From: Nocardia neocaledoniensis
Lineage (GTDB): Bacteria; Actinomycetota; Actinomycetes; Mycobacteriales; Mycobacteriaceae
Assembly (NCBI RefSeq): GCF_029868625.1
Contig: NZ_JARWOJ010000336.1
Location: 1 to 50,143, forward strand
Direction of reading: 5' to 3'
DNA length: 50,143 bases
Numbering within the stretch: the first letter of the stretch is position 1; each line of letters begins with the position of its first letter. Positions 15,785-23,944 of the stretch are shown here, piece after piece. The notes under the pieces were generated by a model, which was not told the origin of the DNA, did no database searches, and saw only the letters and a program-made list of their open reading frames with translations. A program made the translations under genes and the position numbers.

Positions 15785-17165
15785 CCGAGCCCTTCCCTGG
15801 CCGTGGCGCTCGCGCGGCCTGCGCGGCCGGGTGATGGCCGCGTTCGTGCTCGGCGCGGGCCTGGTGGCGCTCGTGCTGGCCGGCTCGGTGTACGGCATCA
15901 GCACCAGTTACATGGAGTCGCAGCGGGTGCGCAGCGTCGAACGCGCGGTCAAGATCCACGCCGAACTGCTGCGCCTGCGGCTCGAGCATCCCGGCGTCAC
16001 CGGGGAACAGGCCGTCGACCGGCTGCACCTGTCCACCGGGACTCTGGCGCTGCTGCACCGGGACGGGCGGTGGTCGATCGCCGGCGCCGACGACGGGTTG
16101 ACCACGGTGACGCCGCCGGTCATCGATCCGGCCGTGCCCATCCCGAAGACGGCGACCCGGGTGCGGATCGGCGGCGAGCCGTACCTGCGGGTGTGGGCGC
16201 CGGTCGACGACGGCGCGGTCCTCTACGAGTTCGCGCCGCTGAACGAGCTCGAGTCCACCCTGCGGATGCTGCGCACGATCCTGCTCGCCTGCGCGGCGCT
16301 GTCGGTGACGGTGGCGGGTGCCGTCGGCGCGTGGGCGGCCCACCGCGCGCTGAGCCCGCTGCGGCAGGTGGCGGCGACCGCCTCGCGCATCTCCTCCGGG
16401 GAACACGAACTGCGCCTGCCGAGTTCGCCGGACCAGGACCTGTCGACGACCGTCGACGCGTTCAACGCCATGGTCGACGCCCTGCAGGACCGGATCGAGC
16501 GGGAACGACGCCTCGTCTCCGACCTCAGCCACGAACTGCGCACCCCGCTGACCACCCTCACCACCACCACGACCGTGCTCGCCGGCTATCGCGAGGAACT
16601 GTCCGAACGTCCGAGGGCCGCGCTGGAACTGTTGGAGGAGGAGACGGCCTATCTGCGCGGCCTGCTCGACGACATGCTCGCCCTCGCGCGCGCCGAGGCG
16701 GGCATCCATCGCTCCGATCCGGCGCCGCTGTCGCTGGCCGAACTGCTCACCCAGCTGCTGGCCAGCCGCGACGCGGCGCCGGAACTGCTGGACGTTCGCG
16801 ACCAGGGAACGGTGCGGGGGCGGCGGATGGAACTCGAACGCGCGCTGGTGAATCTGCTCGCCAATGCCGACCGGCACGGTGGCGGGTTGGTCGGCGTCGC
16901 GGTCGAACGCCGCGGCACGGACATCGCGGTGATCGTCGACGACGCGGGGCCCGGGGTGCCGGCCGTCGACCGGACCAGGATCTTCGAGCGCTTCGTGACC
17001 GCCTCCCGGGCCACCGGCGGCACCGGCATCGGCCTGGCGCTCGTCGCCGAGACGGTCGCCGGGCACCACGGCACCCTGTGCTGCGTTGATCGCCCGGGCG
17101 GTGGCGCGCGATTCGTGCTGACTATTCCGGCGATAGAAACCCTTTGTCACACGATCGCAAAGTAG
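15771..17165 (+). CDS. Sensor histidine kinase, HAMP type
   Basis: A 464-residue membrane sensor, partner of the preceding regulator. Two helices (about 24-45 and 168-190) frame an outer domain of roughly 120 residues. They are followed by a HAMP linker, the H-box S-D-L-S-H-E-L-R-T-P near residue 250, an N-box (L-L-A-N-A-D-R-H), the G1 box D-D-A-G-P-G and the G2 box G-T-G-I-G-L. All catalytic motifs are present. The ATG at 15771 lies inside the regulator gene, indicating translational coupling. The gene converges with the tandem porin operon. The signal is not evident. Confidence 0.92.
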   Translation: MSKTDRALPWPWRSRGLRGRVMAAFVLGAGLVALVLAGSVYGISTSYMESQRVRSVERAVKIHAELLRLRLEHPGVTGEQAVDRLHLSTGTLALLHRDGRWSIAGADDGLTTVTPPVIDPAVPIPKTATRVRIGGEPYLRVWAPVDDGAVLYEFAPLNELESTLRMLRTILLACAALSVTVAGAVGAWAAHRALSPLRQVAATASRISSGEHELRLPSSPDQDLSTTVDAFNAMVDALQDRIERERRLVSDLSHELRTPLTTLTTTTTVLAGYREELSERPRAALELLEEETAYLRGLLDDMLALARAEAGIHRSDPAPLSLAELLTQLLASRDAAPELLDVRDQGTVRGRRMELERALVNLLANADRHGGGLVGVAVERRGTDIAVIVDDAGPGVPAVDRTRIFERFVTASRATGGTGIGLALVAETVAGHHGTLCCVDRPGGGARFVLTIPAIETLCHTIAK

Positions 17166-17343
17166 CCGACGGAGTCATCGCAACGAACCGTTGGGATTCT
17201 CGGTGCCGGTCACCGGATCGGGTCGTCGCGGCGCCGGTTCGGAGGAGGACGACCATCGCGCGGCCACCGCCGCCGACGGGCCAGATGTCCGGATGCCCTG
17301 GGCGAGTTCCGATTCCGGTGACCACACCCCGACCGACGACAGC

Positions 17344-17370
17344 GGGCCCGGCGCGTGTCGCACCGGGCCC
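17344..17370 (-). terminator. Hairpin terminator after the porin operon
   Basis: GGGCCCGGCGCG (17344-17355) and CGCACCGGGCCC (17359-17370) form a 12-bp stem with one mismatch and a three-base loop, 21 bases after the porin stop on the minus strand. No T run. It could also stop the convergent sensor-kinase transcript. Confidence 0.65.
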
Positions 17371-17390
17371 ACTGTCGGGTGTGGCCGAGA

Positions 17391-18059
17391 TCAGCCGATG
17401 CTGAAGGGCTGGCCCCACAGCGTGACGGTCGAGCTCACGTTCTCGGTCTCGACCTTGACCTTCACGAAGGCGCGCGCCTGCGCGTAGCCGCCGCAGCCGG
17501 ACAGGCCGATGGTGGAGTCGGCCCAGGTCACCGAGCCGCTCTTGCCCTTGAACTTGTTGTTGGTGCCGTGGTCCTCGTTGCCGTAGTCGTCGGCCTTCTC
17601 GATGTCGAGCACGTAGAACGAGGTGGCCTGGCCGGGGCCCAGGCTCAGCTCGGCGCCGCTGGAGGCGCCGACGCTCACGTCCTCGCCGTCCCAGCTGCTC
17701 TCGCCCTCGACGCCGCCCTCGACGCCGCCGCCGTCGATGTTGACCTGGCAGCCCACGACGTAACCGGGGTAGATCTTGCCGCCCTTGGCGTTGTCACCGG
17801 CCACCTCGACCTGCGCGCTGCCGGAGACCCAGGCGTTGCGGTGCACGGGGGTCGAACCCATCGACGGGTTGATGTTGGCCGACTCGCCGACCAGGCGCAC
17901 AGTGACGGTGGTGCCGTCGGACAGGGTCTTGACGACCTCGCCGCCGGGCAACGGGACGAAGGTGTCGGCGTTGGCCGCACCGGTGGACAGCAGGCCGAGC
18001 GTCACGGCGGCGGCACCGGCCAGACCGGCCAGGCGGGCCGAATTCTTACGGTCGATCAT
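17391..18059 (-). CDS. MspA-family porin, second gene of the pair
   Basis: A 222-residue exported protein with a signal peptide (hydrophobic core, cleavage near A-A-N-A-D) and a beta-rich mature part. The mature chain starts D-T-F-V-P-L-P-G-G, and the G-C-Q-V, G-C-G-G-Y-A-Q-A-R and final Q-P-F-S-I-G segments mark MspA-type porins, the octameric channels of the mycolic-acid outer membrane. The ATG at 18059 has GAGGA nine bases upstream; the ATG at 18068 is too close to that site. It is 40 bases downstream of a paralogue of identical length, surely one operon. Confidence 0.9.
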   Translation of the reverse strand: MIDRKNSARLAGLAGAAAVTLGLLSTGAANADTFVPLPGGEVVKTLSDGTTVTVRLVGESANINPSMGSTPVHRNAWVSGSAQVEVAGDNAKGGKIYPGYVVGCQVNIDGGGVEGGVEGESSWDGEDVSVGASSGAELSLGPGQATSFYVLDIEKADDYGNEDHGTNNKFKGKSGSVTWADSTIGLSGCGGYAQARAFVKVKVETENVSSTVTLWGQPFSIG

Positions 18060-18099
18060 GTGTGTCATTCCTCGGATCGAAGTCGGACTCTGCGGGCGC

Positions 18100-18768
18100 T
18101 CAGCCGATGCTGAACGGAGCACCGTAGAGCGTGGTCTTGGAGTAGTGGTCGCCGATGATCTCCACGACGCTGTACGAGCGGGCCTGCGCGTAGCCGCCGC
18201 AGCCCTGGACCTCGATCTCGACGTCCTGGTACTCGACCGAGTAGGTGCCTGCCTTCAGGATGTCCTTCTTCTCGATCTGGACGAACTTCACCTCGCCGGG
18301 GCCGAGATCGAGGCCGACCGAGCCGCCGAGGCTGCCGCCGGACAGGTCGATGCCGCCGGACAGGCCCGCCGAGATGGCGTCGTCACCGATCGCCACCTGG
18401 CAACCGACGATGTAGCCGGTGTTGAGCTGCGAGGCGCCGTGGGTGGAGGAGTTGTTCGAGCCGGGCTTGTCGGCCGGGCCGTTGTAGGGGCCGACCTCGC
18501 CCTCGGGGGTGGCGGTGACGTCGGCGGTCACGGTGCCGGAGACCCAGGCGACGCGGCCCGCGCCGTTGGCGGCCAGCGACGGCGAGACCAGGGCGCGCTC
18601 ACCGGTTCGCTTCACCGTGACACCCGGTCCGGCCCGCTCGCCGTCGGGCAGCGGGACGAACGCGTCGGCGCCCGCGGTACCGGCCACCAGGGCGCCCAGC
18701 GCGAGCACGGCCACACCGGTGCCGGCGGCGCGCAGGCCACGGGTACCGCGAATACGGTTGATTCTCAT
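18100..18768 (-). CDS. MspA-family porin, first gene of the pair
   Basis: A 222-residue MspA-type porin with a signal peptide (basic start M-R-I-N-R, hydrophobic core, cleavage after A-G-A). Its mature start D-A-F-V-P-L-P-D-G and end G-A-P-F-S-I-G match the second porin; the middle differs, with a Gly/Ser-rich segment (about residues 125-150). The ATG at 18768 follows GAGGGGA. In Mycobacterium and Nocardia such porins can form hetero-oligomeric channels, and two equal-length adjacent subunits fit that. About 215 bases upstream of the start, up to 18983, hold no gene and carry the repeats listed separately. Confidence 0.9.
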   Translation of the reverse strand: MRINRIRGTRGLRAAGTGVAVLALGALVAGTAGADAFVPLPDGERAGPGVTVKRTGERALVSPSLAANGAGRVAWVSGTVTADVTATPEGEVGPYNGPADKPGSNNSSTHGASQLNTGYIVGCQVAIGDDAISAGLSGGIDLSGGSLGGSVGLDLGPGEVKFVQIEKKDILKAGTYSVEYQDVEIEVQGCGGYAQARSYSVVEIIGDHYSKTTLYGAPFSIG

Positions 18769-18940
18769 ACTTCCCCTCATCAGGTTCGAGCGGTCACACC
18801 TGCCGACGCAGGCCACCCGTACGGGGCGCGTCGACGGCTCAGCCGAGCTTTCCGGCCGCCGGTGGCGCGCCGAGGACCGCGCCACGGCCCGACGATGAAG
18901 CTCGCGAGACGGGAACCTTTCGGGCTCTTTGCGGCGATAT

Positions 18941-18992
18941 GACAGTCATCGCAAACTGATCGCAATATTTCCGTGCGCGACTGTCACACGAT
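18941..18992. promoter_or_regulatory. Repeat-rich candidate regulatory region of the porin operon
   Basis: ATCGCAA occurs twice as a direct repeat with an 11-base step (18948 and 18959). GACAGTC (18941-18947) and GACTGTC (18979-18985) are inverted arms around it. The 11-mer TGTCACACGAT (18982-18992) recurs at 17145-17155, at the other end of the porin block, where ATCGCAA also occurs twice (17154, 17177). The 11-base step is typical of OmpR-family binding. Confidence 0.4.
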
Positions 18993-20081
18993 GCGGACGC
19001 GGTCACTGTCGTTGCCGGACAAGAACATTGCCATGCGCTGGCCTTCTTCGGTGACGTCCCGCGCTTCCGCACGGGTGAGCGCGCGCAGCGGGGCGACCGT
19101 CACGACGCCGTCATCGACGGTCCACGAGGCCGACACCCGACCGTCGACCAGCACCACGCGCGCGCCGGCGACCGACAGGCCACGATCGGCGTCGTCGATG
19201 ATCCGGCTGCGGTCGTGGTAGCCGAGGATCGCGTTGTCGAAGGCGGGCAGGAAGCGCGGCGGCGCCGGGGTTTCCGGGTCGGGGCGCGGCGCGTCGGGCA
19301 GGTCGAGCAGTTCGCGGCCGCGTTCGTCGCGGAAGGTGATCAGCTCCGGGCGCACCGCGGCCACCGCGGCGGGCAGGCCGGTCAGCCCGGACCAGGCGCG
19401 CAGGTCGGCCGAGGCGGCCGGGCCGTAGGCGGCCAGGTAGCGCCGCACCAGCTCCGCGCCGACGGGGTCGGTGCCCGCCGGAGCGGGCGGGTCGACCGGA
19501 CGACCGAGCCACTGCTCGACCGGCGTGTTGCGCACCCCCGCCCTGACCTGCCACAGCCCGCGCGGGGGCAACTGCACGGTCGGCACGAGCGCCGCGATCA
19601 CCAACTCCCCCACCGCCCTCGGGTTCGCCTCGGGCCAGCGGTCGGCCAGCGCCCTGGCCGTCTCGCCCATCGAGCGCGGTTCGCCGTCGGCGAGCAGGGC
19701 GCGCGCCGCGGCGGCGAGCTCGTCGACGTCGACCCCGGCGAGCTCTCGCTTGTAGGTGGTGAGTACGCGCTGGCGCAGCATGCCGTCGTGCCTGGCCCGC
19801 CAGGCCAGCGCGTCCGCCGTGCTGACCAGGTGCACGGTGCGGCGCATGAGATGCGCGCGCACCACCTGACGGCCGGTGAGCAGCGCGTCGAGCTCCTTCG
19901 GCGCGAAATCCCTGACCCGCGACCACAATCCGAGAAACGGCTCCTGCGGCTCCTGCGCCTGCACACCACACAGGTGGGTGATCATGTCGAGCACCGGGAC
20001 CTCGGCGCGGTCGAGCAGGAATTGGCGGGCGAGCGTCGCGCGATTGAGCGCCCTGGCGCCGAGCACGGTCGATCCACTCAT
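18984..20081 (-). CDS. AlkZ-like winged-helix DNA-binding protein, possible DNA glycosylase
   Basis: A 365-residue member of the winged-helix family that includes AlkZ/YcaQ DNA glycosylases, which remove damaged bases or unhook crosslinks. The N-terminus has the family's catalytic-type Q-x-Q motif in G-V-Q-A-Q-E-P (about residue 40), which suggests real glycosylase activity rather than a degenerate member. Later features include the R-R-T-V-H-L-V segment and a conserved F-L-P-A-F-D-N-A-I-L region. TATCGT lies six bases before the ATG at 20081, so the mRNA is probably leaderless. It is divergent from a methyltransferase gene, with 36 bases between the starts. Confidence 0.82.
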   Translation of the reverse strand: MSGSTVLGARALNRATLARQFLLDRAEVPVLDMITHLCGVQAQEPQEPFLGLWSRVRDFAPKELDALLTGRQVVRAHLMRRTVHLVSTADALAWRARHDGMLRQRVLTTYKRELAGVDVDELAAAARALLADGEPRSMGETARALADRWPEANPRAVGELVIAALVPTVQLPPRGLWQVRAGVRNTPVEQWLGRPVDPPAPAGTDPVGAELVRRYLAAYGPAASADLRAWSGLTGLPAAVAAVRPELITFRDERGRELLDLPDAPRPDPETPAPPRFLPAFDNAILGYHDRSRIIDDADRGLSVAGARVVLVDGRVSASWTVDDGVVTVAPLRALTRAEARDVTEEGQRMAMFLSGNDSDRVRIV

Positions 20082-20117
20082 CCGTCAACGATAGAGGCAT
20101 GCGGAATACTGGCCGAC
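20082..20117. promoter_or_regulatory. 36-bp divergent promoter, leaderless on the minus strand
   Basis: On the minus strand TATCGT (20093-20088) is six bases from the ATG at 20081. On the plus strand AATACT (20105-20110) is seven bases from the ATG at 20118, a weaker match. No ribosome site fits either gene. Confidence 0.45.
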
Positions 20118-20816
20118 ATGCCGAGCTTCGCGGACTTCGATCGCCGGAACTATCGCACGGTGGACGCGGTCACCGGCTACGACGGGTGGTCGGCGACCTA
20201 CGAGCAGACCGTCATGGACGAGATGGACCTCGCCCTGCTCGAACGGCTCGACCTGGATTGGGGCGGGATCGCGCGGGCCGCCGACCTCGGCTGCGGAACC
20301 GGGCGGACCGGCGGGTGGCTGCGCGCGCACGGTGTCGCCGAGATCGACGGGGTGGACACCAGCTCGGGGATGCTGGCACTGGCCGCCGAGCGCGCGGCAC
20401 ACACCACCCTCACCAGGGCCGATGTGCGCGACAGCGGATTGCCCGGCGGCGCCTACGATCTGGTGATCTCGGCGCTGGTCGACGAGCACCTGCCGGAGCT
20501 GGCGCCGTTCTACGCCGAGGCACGCCGCCTGCTCGCGCCCGGCGGCCGTTTCGTGCTGGTCAGCTATCACCCGCAGTTCATGATGGTCACGGGGATGCCG
20601 ACGCACTACACGACGGTGTCCGGTGAGCCGCTGGCGATCAGCACCCATCTGCACCTGGTCGGCGACCACGTCACCGCCGGGGTCGGTGCGGGCTTGCGGC
20701 TGACCGAGCTGCGCGAGGCGCTGGTCGACGACACCTGGCTGACGGTGAAACCGAAGTGGGCCCACCTGCGCGGCCAGCCGTTCACCATGGCTCAGGTCTG
20801 GACGGCCCCACGCTGA
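20118..20816 (+). CDS. SAM-dependent class I methyltransferase
   Basis: A 232-residue methyltransferase with the SAM-binding motif A-A-D-L-G-C-G-T-G-R-T (about residues 50-60), the acidic E-I-D-G-V-D-T-S after the next strand, A-D-V-R-D-S as motif III, and the L-L-A-P-G-G-R-F-V-L motif. Substrate unknown; the layout resembles small-molecule rather than rRNA methyltransferases. The ATG at 20118 is preferred because an upstream extension would run through the divergent gene. No obvious functional link to the AlkZ-like neighbour. Confidence 0.85.
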   Translation: MPSFADFDRRNYRTVDAVTGYDGWSATYEQTVMDEMDLALLERLDLDWGGIARAADLGCGTGRTGGWLRAHGVAEIDGVDTSSGMLALAAERAAHTTLTRADVRDSGLPGGAYDLVISALVDEHLPELAPFYAEARRLLAPGGRFVLVSYHPQFMMVTGMPTHYTTVSGEPLAISTHLHLVGDHVTAGVGAGLRLTELREALVDDTWLTVKPKWAHLRGQPFTMAQVWTAPR

Positions 20817-20906
20817 TCACACCCACCGCGGCGAGGTTTGCGAAGATCGGTCAAGGGCTCTCGATTTCCGTGTTCCCTGGATAGTTGCTGCGTTACGGTT
20901 TCCCGC

Positions 20907-21242
20907 ATGGACGACATCGAGTTGGATTTGCCGAGCGTCTCTTCCGCCCACAACGCCGGCCGGATTCTGGAAGTCGGCGCGGTCGGTCTGCGCAACCCCC
21001 TGCCCATCGACGGCGAGCGGACGCAGGCCTACGTGTCCTGCGTCGACGGCACCACCCTGCGCCTGCCGGACTCGCTGCAGAACTGGGCCATGCAGACCCT
21101 CGCGGCGAACTACGACCTACGCTCCACCGGCCTACCCTCCCTGTTCCCCTGCCGCTTCGAATTCGGCATCCGCGACGGCGCGGCCTACGCGATCCCCGTC
21201 CGAGACAAGAAGTCCCAGCGCACGCCGCAGCCCACCGCCTGA
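20907..21242 (+). CDS. Conserved hypothetical protein, 111 residues
   Basis: A small acidic-to-neutral protein without signal peptide or membrane segment. It has a compact central part (S-C-V-D-G-T-T-L-R-L-P and an F-P-C-R-F-E-F-G-I strand) and a short basic tail. I do not recognise the family. The ATG at 20907 sits seven bases after TACGGT (20894-20899), so the transcript may be leaderless; an upstream in-frame start at 20838 has no support. It converges on the FabH gene with a shared terminator between them. Confidence 0.65.
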   Translation: MDDIELDLPSVSSAHNAGRILEVGAVGLRNPLPIDGERTQAYVSCVDGTTLRLPDSLQNWAMQTLAANYDLRSTGLPSLFPCRFEFGIRDGAAYAIPVRDKKSQRTPQPTA

Positions 21243-21259
21243 GCCCGTTCGATCCCGCG

Positions 21260-21286
21260 CCGATCGCCGGAGTCTCAGGCGATCGG
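21260..21286. terminator. Bidirectional hairpin between the small protein and FabH genes
   Basis: CCGATCGCC (21260-21268) and GGCGATCGG (21278-21286) form a perfect 9-bp stem with a nine-base loop; it covers the FabH stop and lies 18 bases after the convergent gene's stop. Confidence 0.6.
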
Positions 21287-22312
21287 GGGCAGATGGACGA
21301 CCTGGCCCGCGTAGGCCAGGCCGGCGCCGAACCCGAGGAGCAGGGCCGTGTCGCCGGGGTTCGCGCCACCCGAGCGGATGAGCTGTTCCATGGCCATCGG
21401 GATGGAGGCGGCGCTGGTGTTGCCGGTCTCGATGATGTCGCGGGCGATGGCGACCGTGTCCGGCAGGCCGAGGGTGCGCACCAGGGCGTCGGTGATGCGG
21501 ATGTTGGCCTGGTGCGGAACGAAGGCGTCGAGCTCGCTCGCGGCGACGCCGGCGCGGTCGAGCGCGTCACGGCACGCCTTCTCCAGGAACGTGACGGCCC
21601 AGCGGAAGACCTCGGTGCCGTTCATCCGGATGTACGGGCGCACCGACGTGCCGCCACTGGCCTCCGCCGCGGCGACCTCCGCGAAATACTCCTGAAAGTC
21701 CTTGTCCTGCTTGATCGCCGAGGTGCGGCTACCGTCCGAACCCCAGGCGACCGGGCCGATCCCCTCCTGCTCGGCCGCGCCGACGACGACCGCCCCCGCG
21801 CCGTCGGCGAAGATGAACGCGCAGCTGCGGTCGGTGGTGTCGAGCAGGTCAGAGAGCCGCTCCACGCCGATCACCAGCACATGCCGGGCCTGGCCGGAGC
21901 GCACCAGATTCGCCGCGTCGGCCAGCGCGTAGCAGAACCCGGCGCACCCGGCGGAGACGTCGTAGGCGGCGGTGTCGTGCATGCCGAGTTCGGTGGCGAC
22001 CACCGCGCCCGCCGAGGGCCCGAGGACCATCTGGGAGGACGTGGCGAGCACGACCACGTCGATCTCGGCCGCGTCGACGCCCGCCGCCTTCAGCGCCTCG
22101 CGCGAGGCGGCGACGCTCATCCCGACGATGGTCTCGTCGGGCTCGGCCCAGTGCCTCGCGGCGATGCCGGAGCGGGTCCGGATCCACTCGTCCGAGGAAT
22201 CGATGGCGTCGACGATCTCCGCGTTGGGCACGACCCGGCGCGGGCGGTACACGCCGAGGCCGAGAATTCCCGTATGGGTGACCGGAACTGCGGTGGCGAT
22301 GGGGGTGGGCAT
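21275..22312 (-). CDS. 3-oxoacyl-ACP synthase III (FabH-type)
   Basis: A 345-residue ketoacyl synthase III, which condenses a starter acyl-CoA with malonyl-ACP. The catalytic triad is visible: Cys in S-A-G-C-A-G-F (about residue 123), His in F-V-P-H-Q-A-N-I-R-I, and Asn in E-T-G-N-T-S-A-A-S. The ATG at 22312 has a GGAGAGG site. It is not next to other fatty-acid genes but divergent from a TetR regulator, with two palindromic operators between. This suggests a regulated, specialised enzyme that supplies or modifies acyl chains on demand, rather than the housekeeping FabH. Confidence 0.92.
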   Translation of the reverse strand: MPTPIATAVPVTHTGILGLGVYRPRRVVPNAEIVDAIDSSDEWIRTRSGIAARHWAEPDETIVGMSVAASREALKAAGVDAAEIDVVVLATSSQMVLGPSAGAVVATELGMHDTAAYDVSAGCAGFCYALADAANLVRSGQARHVLVIGVERLSDLLDTTDRSCAFIFADGAGAVVVGAAEQEGIGPVAWGSDGSRTSAIKQDKDFQEYFAEVAAAEASGGTSVRPYIRMNGTEVFRWAVTFLEKACRDALDRAGVAASELDAFVPHQANIRITDALVRTLGLPDTVAIARDIIETGNTSAASIPMAMEQLIRSGGANPGDTALLLGFGAGLAYAGQVVHLPPIA

Positions 22313-22327
22313 GGCATCCTCTCCAAA

Positions 22328-22343
22328 TGAACCGATCGGTTCA
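22328..22343. promoter_or_regulatory. TetR operator 1 between fabH-like and tetR genes
   Basis: TGAACCGATCGGTTCA is a perfect 16-bp palindrome, 16 bases upstream of the FabH start. Confidence 0.85.
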
Positions 22344-22362
22344 CGCTGGATCAGGTTTAACA

Positions 22363-22378
22363 TGGACCGATCGGTTCA
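22363..22378. promoter_or_regulatory. TetR operator 2 between fabH-like and tetR genes
   Basis: TGGACCGATCGGTTCA repeats operator 1 with a single change. Its start is 35 bases from that of operator 1 and its end 24 bases from the TetR start codon, so one site probably serves each promoter. Confidence 0.85.
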
Positions 22379-22402
22379 ATCAAGGGTTTGGGAGGAAATC
22401 GG

Positions 22403-22984
22403 ATGGCGGCCGGACCACGCGCCCGACTGATCGAACACACCATCAGTACCGTCCAGGAGCACGGCGTCCACGCCGCCGCGCTGAGTGAACTCCTCAAACG
22501 CAGCAACACCTCGCGCAATTCGCTGTACCAGCACTTCCCCTCCGGCAAGGGCGAGCTGGTGCAGACGGCGGCCCGCATCGTGTCGCGACTGGTGTACTCG
22601 CACGTCAGCGCCATGGCCGACGCCCTGCAGACCGCGCCGTCGGCCCAGCACTGGCTCACCGACCTGTTCGCCTTCTGGCGTATCCCGCTGGAGAAGTCCG
22701 ACTACCGCGCCGGGTCGTTCATGATGGCCGCCGCCCTGGACGAACTCGACCCCGACGTGCAGTCGATCGCCGGTCAGGCCTTCGCCGAGTGGACGGCCCG
22801 GCTGGCCGACGGGCTCGTCGCCGCGGGGATCGAGCGGTCCAGCGCGGTCTCCATCGCCGGTTTCCTGCTCACCACGATCGAGGGGACGATCGTGCACAGC
22901 CGGGCACTCAAGTCGGCCCACCCGTTCGACCAGGCCGTCACCCAGCTGACCATCCTGCTCAACCACCACCTCGCCCAGCGCTGA
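22403..22984 (+). CDS. TetR-family regulator of the divergent FabH-type gene
   Basis: A 193-residue TetR repressor. The DNA-binding part has the LmrA/YxaF-like signature, in which the recognition helix contains S-R-N-S-L-Y-Q-H-F-P-S-G-K. The ATG at 22403 has GGAGG seven bases upstream, preferred over TTG 22388. The two operators in the divergent gap make it very likely that it controls itself and the FabH-type gene, perhaps in response to an acyl-CoA or lipid-like ligand (inference). Its 3' end overlaps the convergent hydrolase gene by 26 bases. Confidence 0.9.
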   Translation: MAAGPRARLIEHTISTVQEHGVHAAALSELLKRSNTSRNSLYQHFPSGKGELVQTAARIVSRLVYSHVSAMADALQTAPSAQHWLTDLFAFWRIPLEKSDYRAGSFMMAAALDELDPDVQSIAGQAFAEWTARLADGLVAAGIERSSAVSIAGFLLTTIEGTIVHSRALKSAHPFDQAVTQLTILLNHHLAQR

Positions 22985-23885
22985 GCCGGTCGAGATCGGC
23001 GCGCAGGGTGGTCACGATGTGGCGTCGGGCGAGCTCGCCCTCCCGGCTGGGAGTCAGCGGGTAGACGTGGACGAGGTCGTGGCCCTCGTGGAAGTCGATG
23101 TCGACGCCCGCCGCCCGCGCCTTGCCGAGCAGCAGCCTGGCATCGGGGTTGAGGATGTCGCGGGTACCGGTGAACACGGTGAGCGGGCCGAGGCCGGTGA
23201 ACTCGCCGAACAGCGGACTCACCATCGGGTCCGTCATCGGCAGCGTCCCGCTCCACATCTCTCCGAACACCAGGCCACCCGGCTTGCCGAGCCAGGGATC
23301 ACGCGGTTGCACCAGCTCGATCTGCGGGTTCTCCAGGGTGAGGTCCAGGGCGGGCGCGATGAGGACGATCCGCGGTGGCGCGGGTCGATCGGTGTCGCGC
23401 AGGTGCAGACCGGTGGACAGGGCGATCTGGCCGCCCGCCGAATCACCGGCGAGGAAGGTCGGGCCGTACCGTTCGCCGCTCGCCGAGACCAGCTCCGCCA
23501 CCCGGGGAATCACCGCCGCGGCGGTGCCGGTGGGGATGAGCGGATAGATCGGCACCGTGACCGTGAGACCTACCTGGGCGGCGAGCCTGGCCGCGAGATG
23601 CCAATGCTGCGAAGCGATCTCGCCCACCCAGCCGCCGCCGTGGGCGTAGACCAGCCCGCCGCGCGACACCCCGTCGGCCGGGGTGAGGGTGTAGACCGGC
23701 CAGCCGTCCACCTCGGCGACGGTGACCTCGACACCGCGCAGCCGGCGCGGCGGCGCGTAGGACAGCGGGCGCAGGCTGCGTTCGAGCACCCGCGCCCTGG
23801 CGGCGTCGGCATCGATGTAGGCACTGTTGGCGCGGGTCAGCCGCAGGTATCGCGGGATCACCACCCGGCTCATCACGCTGGTCAC
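22959..23885 (-). CDS. Alpha/beta hydrolase, HSL-type esterase/lipase
   Basis: A 308-residue hydrolase of the hormone-sensitive-lipase family. It has the oxyanion-hole motif Y-A-H-G-G-G-W (about 80-86), nucleophile elbow G-D-S-A-G-G (Ser about 149), a probable Asp in G-T-R-D-I, and His in G-H-D-L-V-H-V-Y-P. There is no signal peptide, so it acts on a cytoplasmic ester or lipid. The GTG at 23885 follows GGAGG by five bases. It is the last of a run of minus-strand genes that begins at 28026 and could be read through from them. Confidence 0.88.
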   Translation of the reverse strand: MTSVMSRVVIPRYLRLTRANSAYIDADAARARVLERSLRPLSYAPPRRLRGVEVTVAEVDGWPVYTLTPADGVSRGGLVYAHGGGWVGEIASQHWHLAARLAAQVGLTVTVPIYPLIPTGTAAAVIPRVAELVSASGERYGPTFLAGDSAGGQIALSTGLHLRDTDRPAPPRIVLIAPALDLTLENPQIELVQPRDPWLGKPGGLVFGEMWSGTLPMTDPMVSPLFGEFTGLGPLTVFTGTRDILNPDARLLLGKARAAGVDIDFHEGHDLVHVYPLTPSREGELARRHIVTTLRADLDRLSAGRGGG

Positions 23886-23944
23886 CCGTTCCTCCGCTTC
23901 GTCGCTTGTCAGCGTAACCGGGTGGCCCTGGGTCTTCCCGCGAC

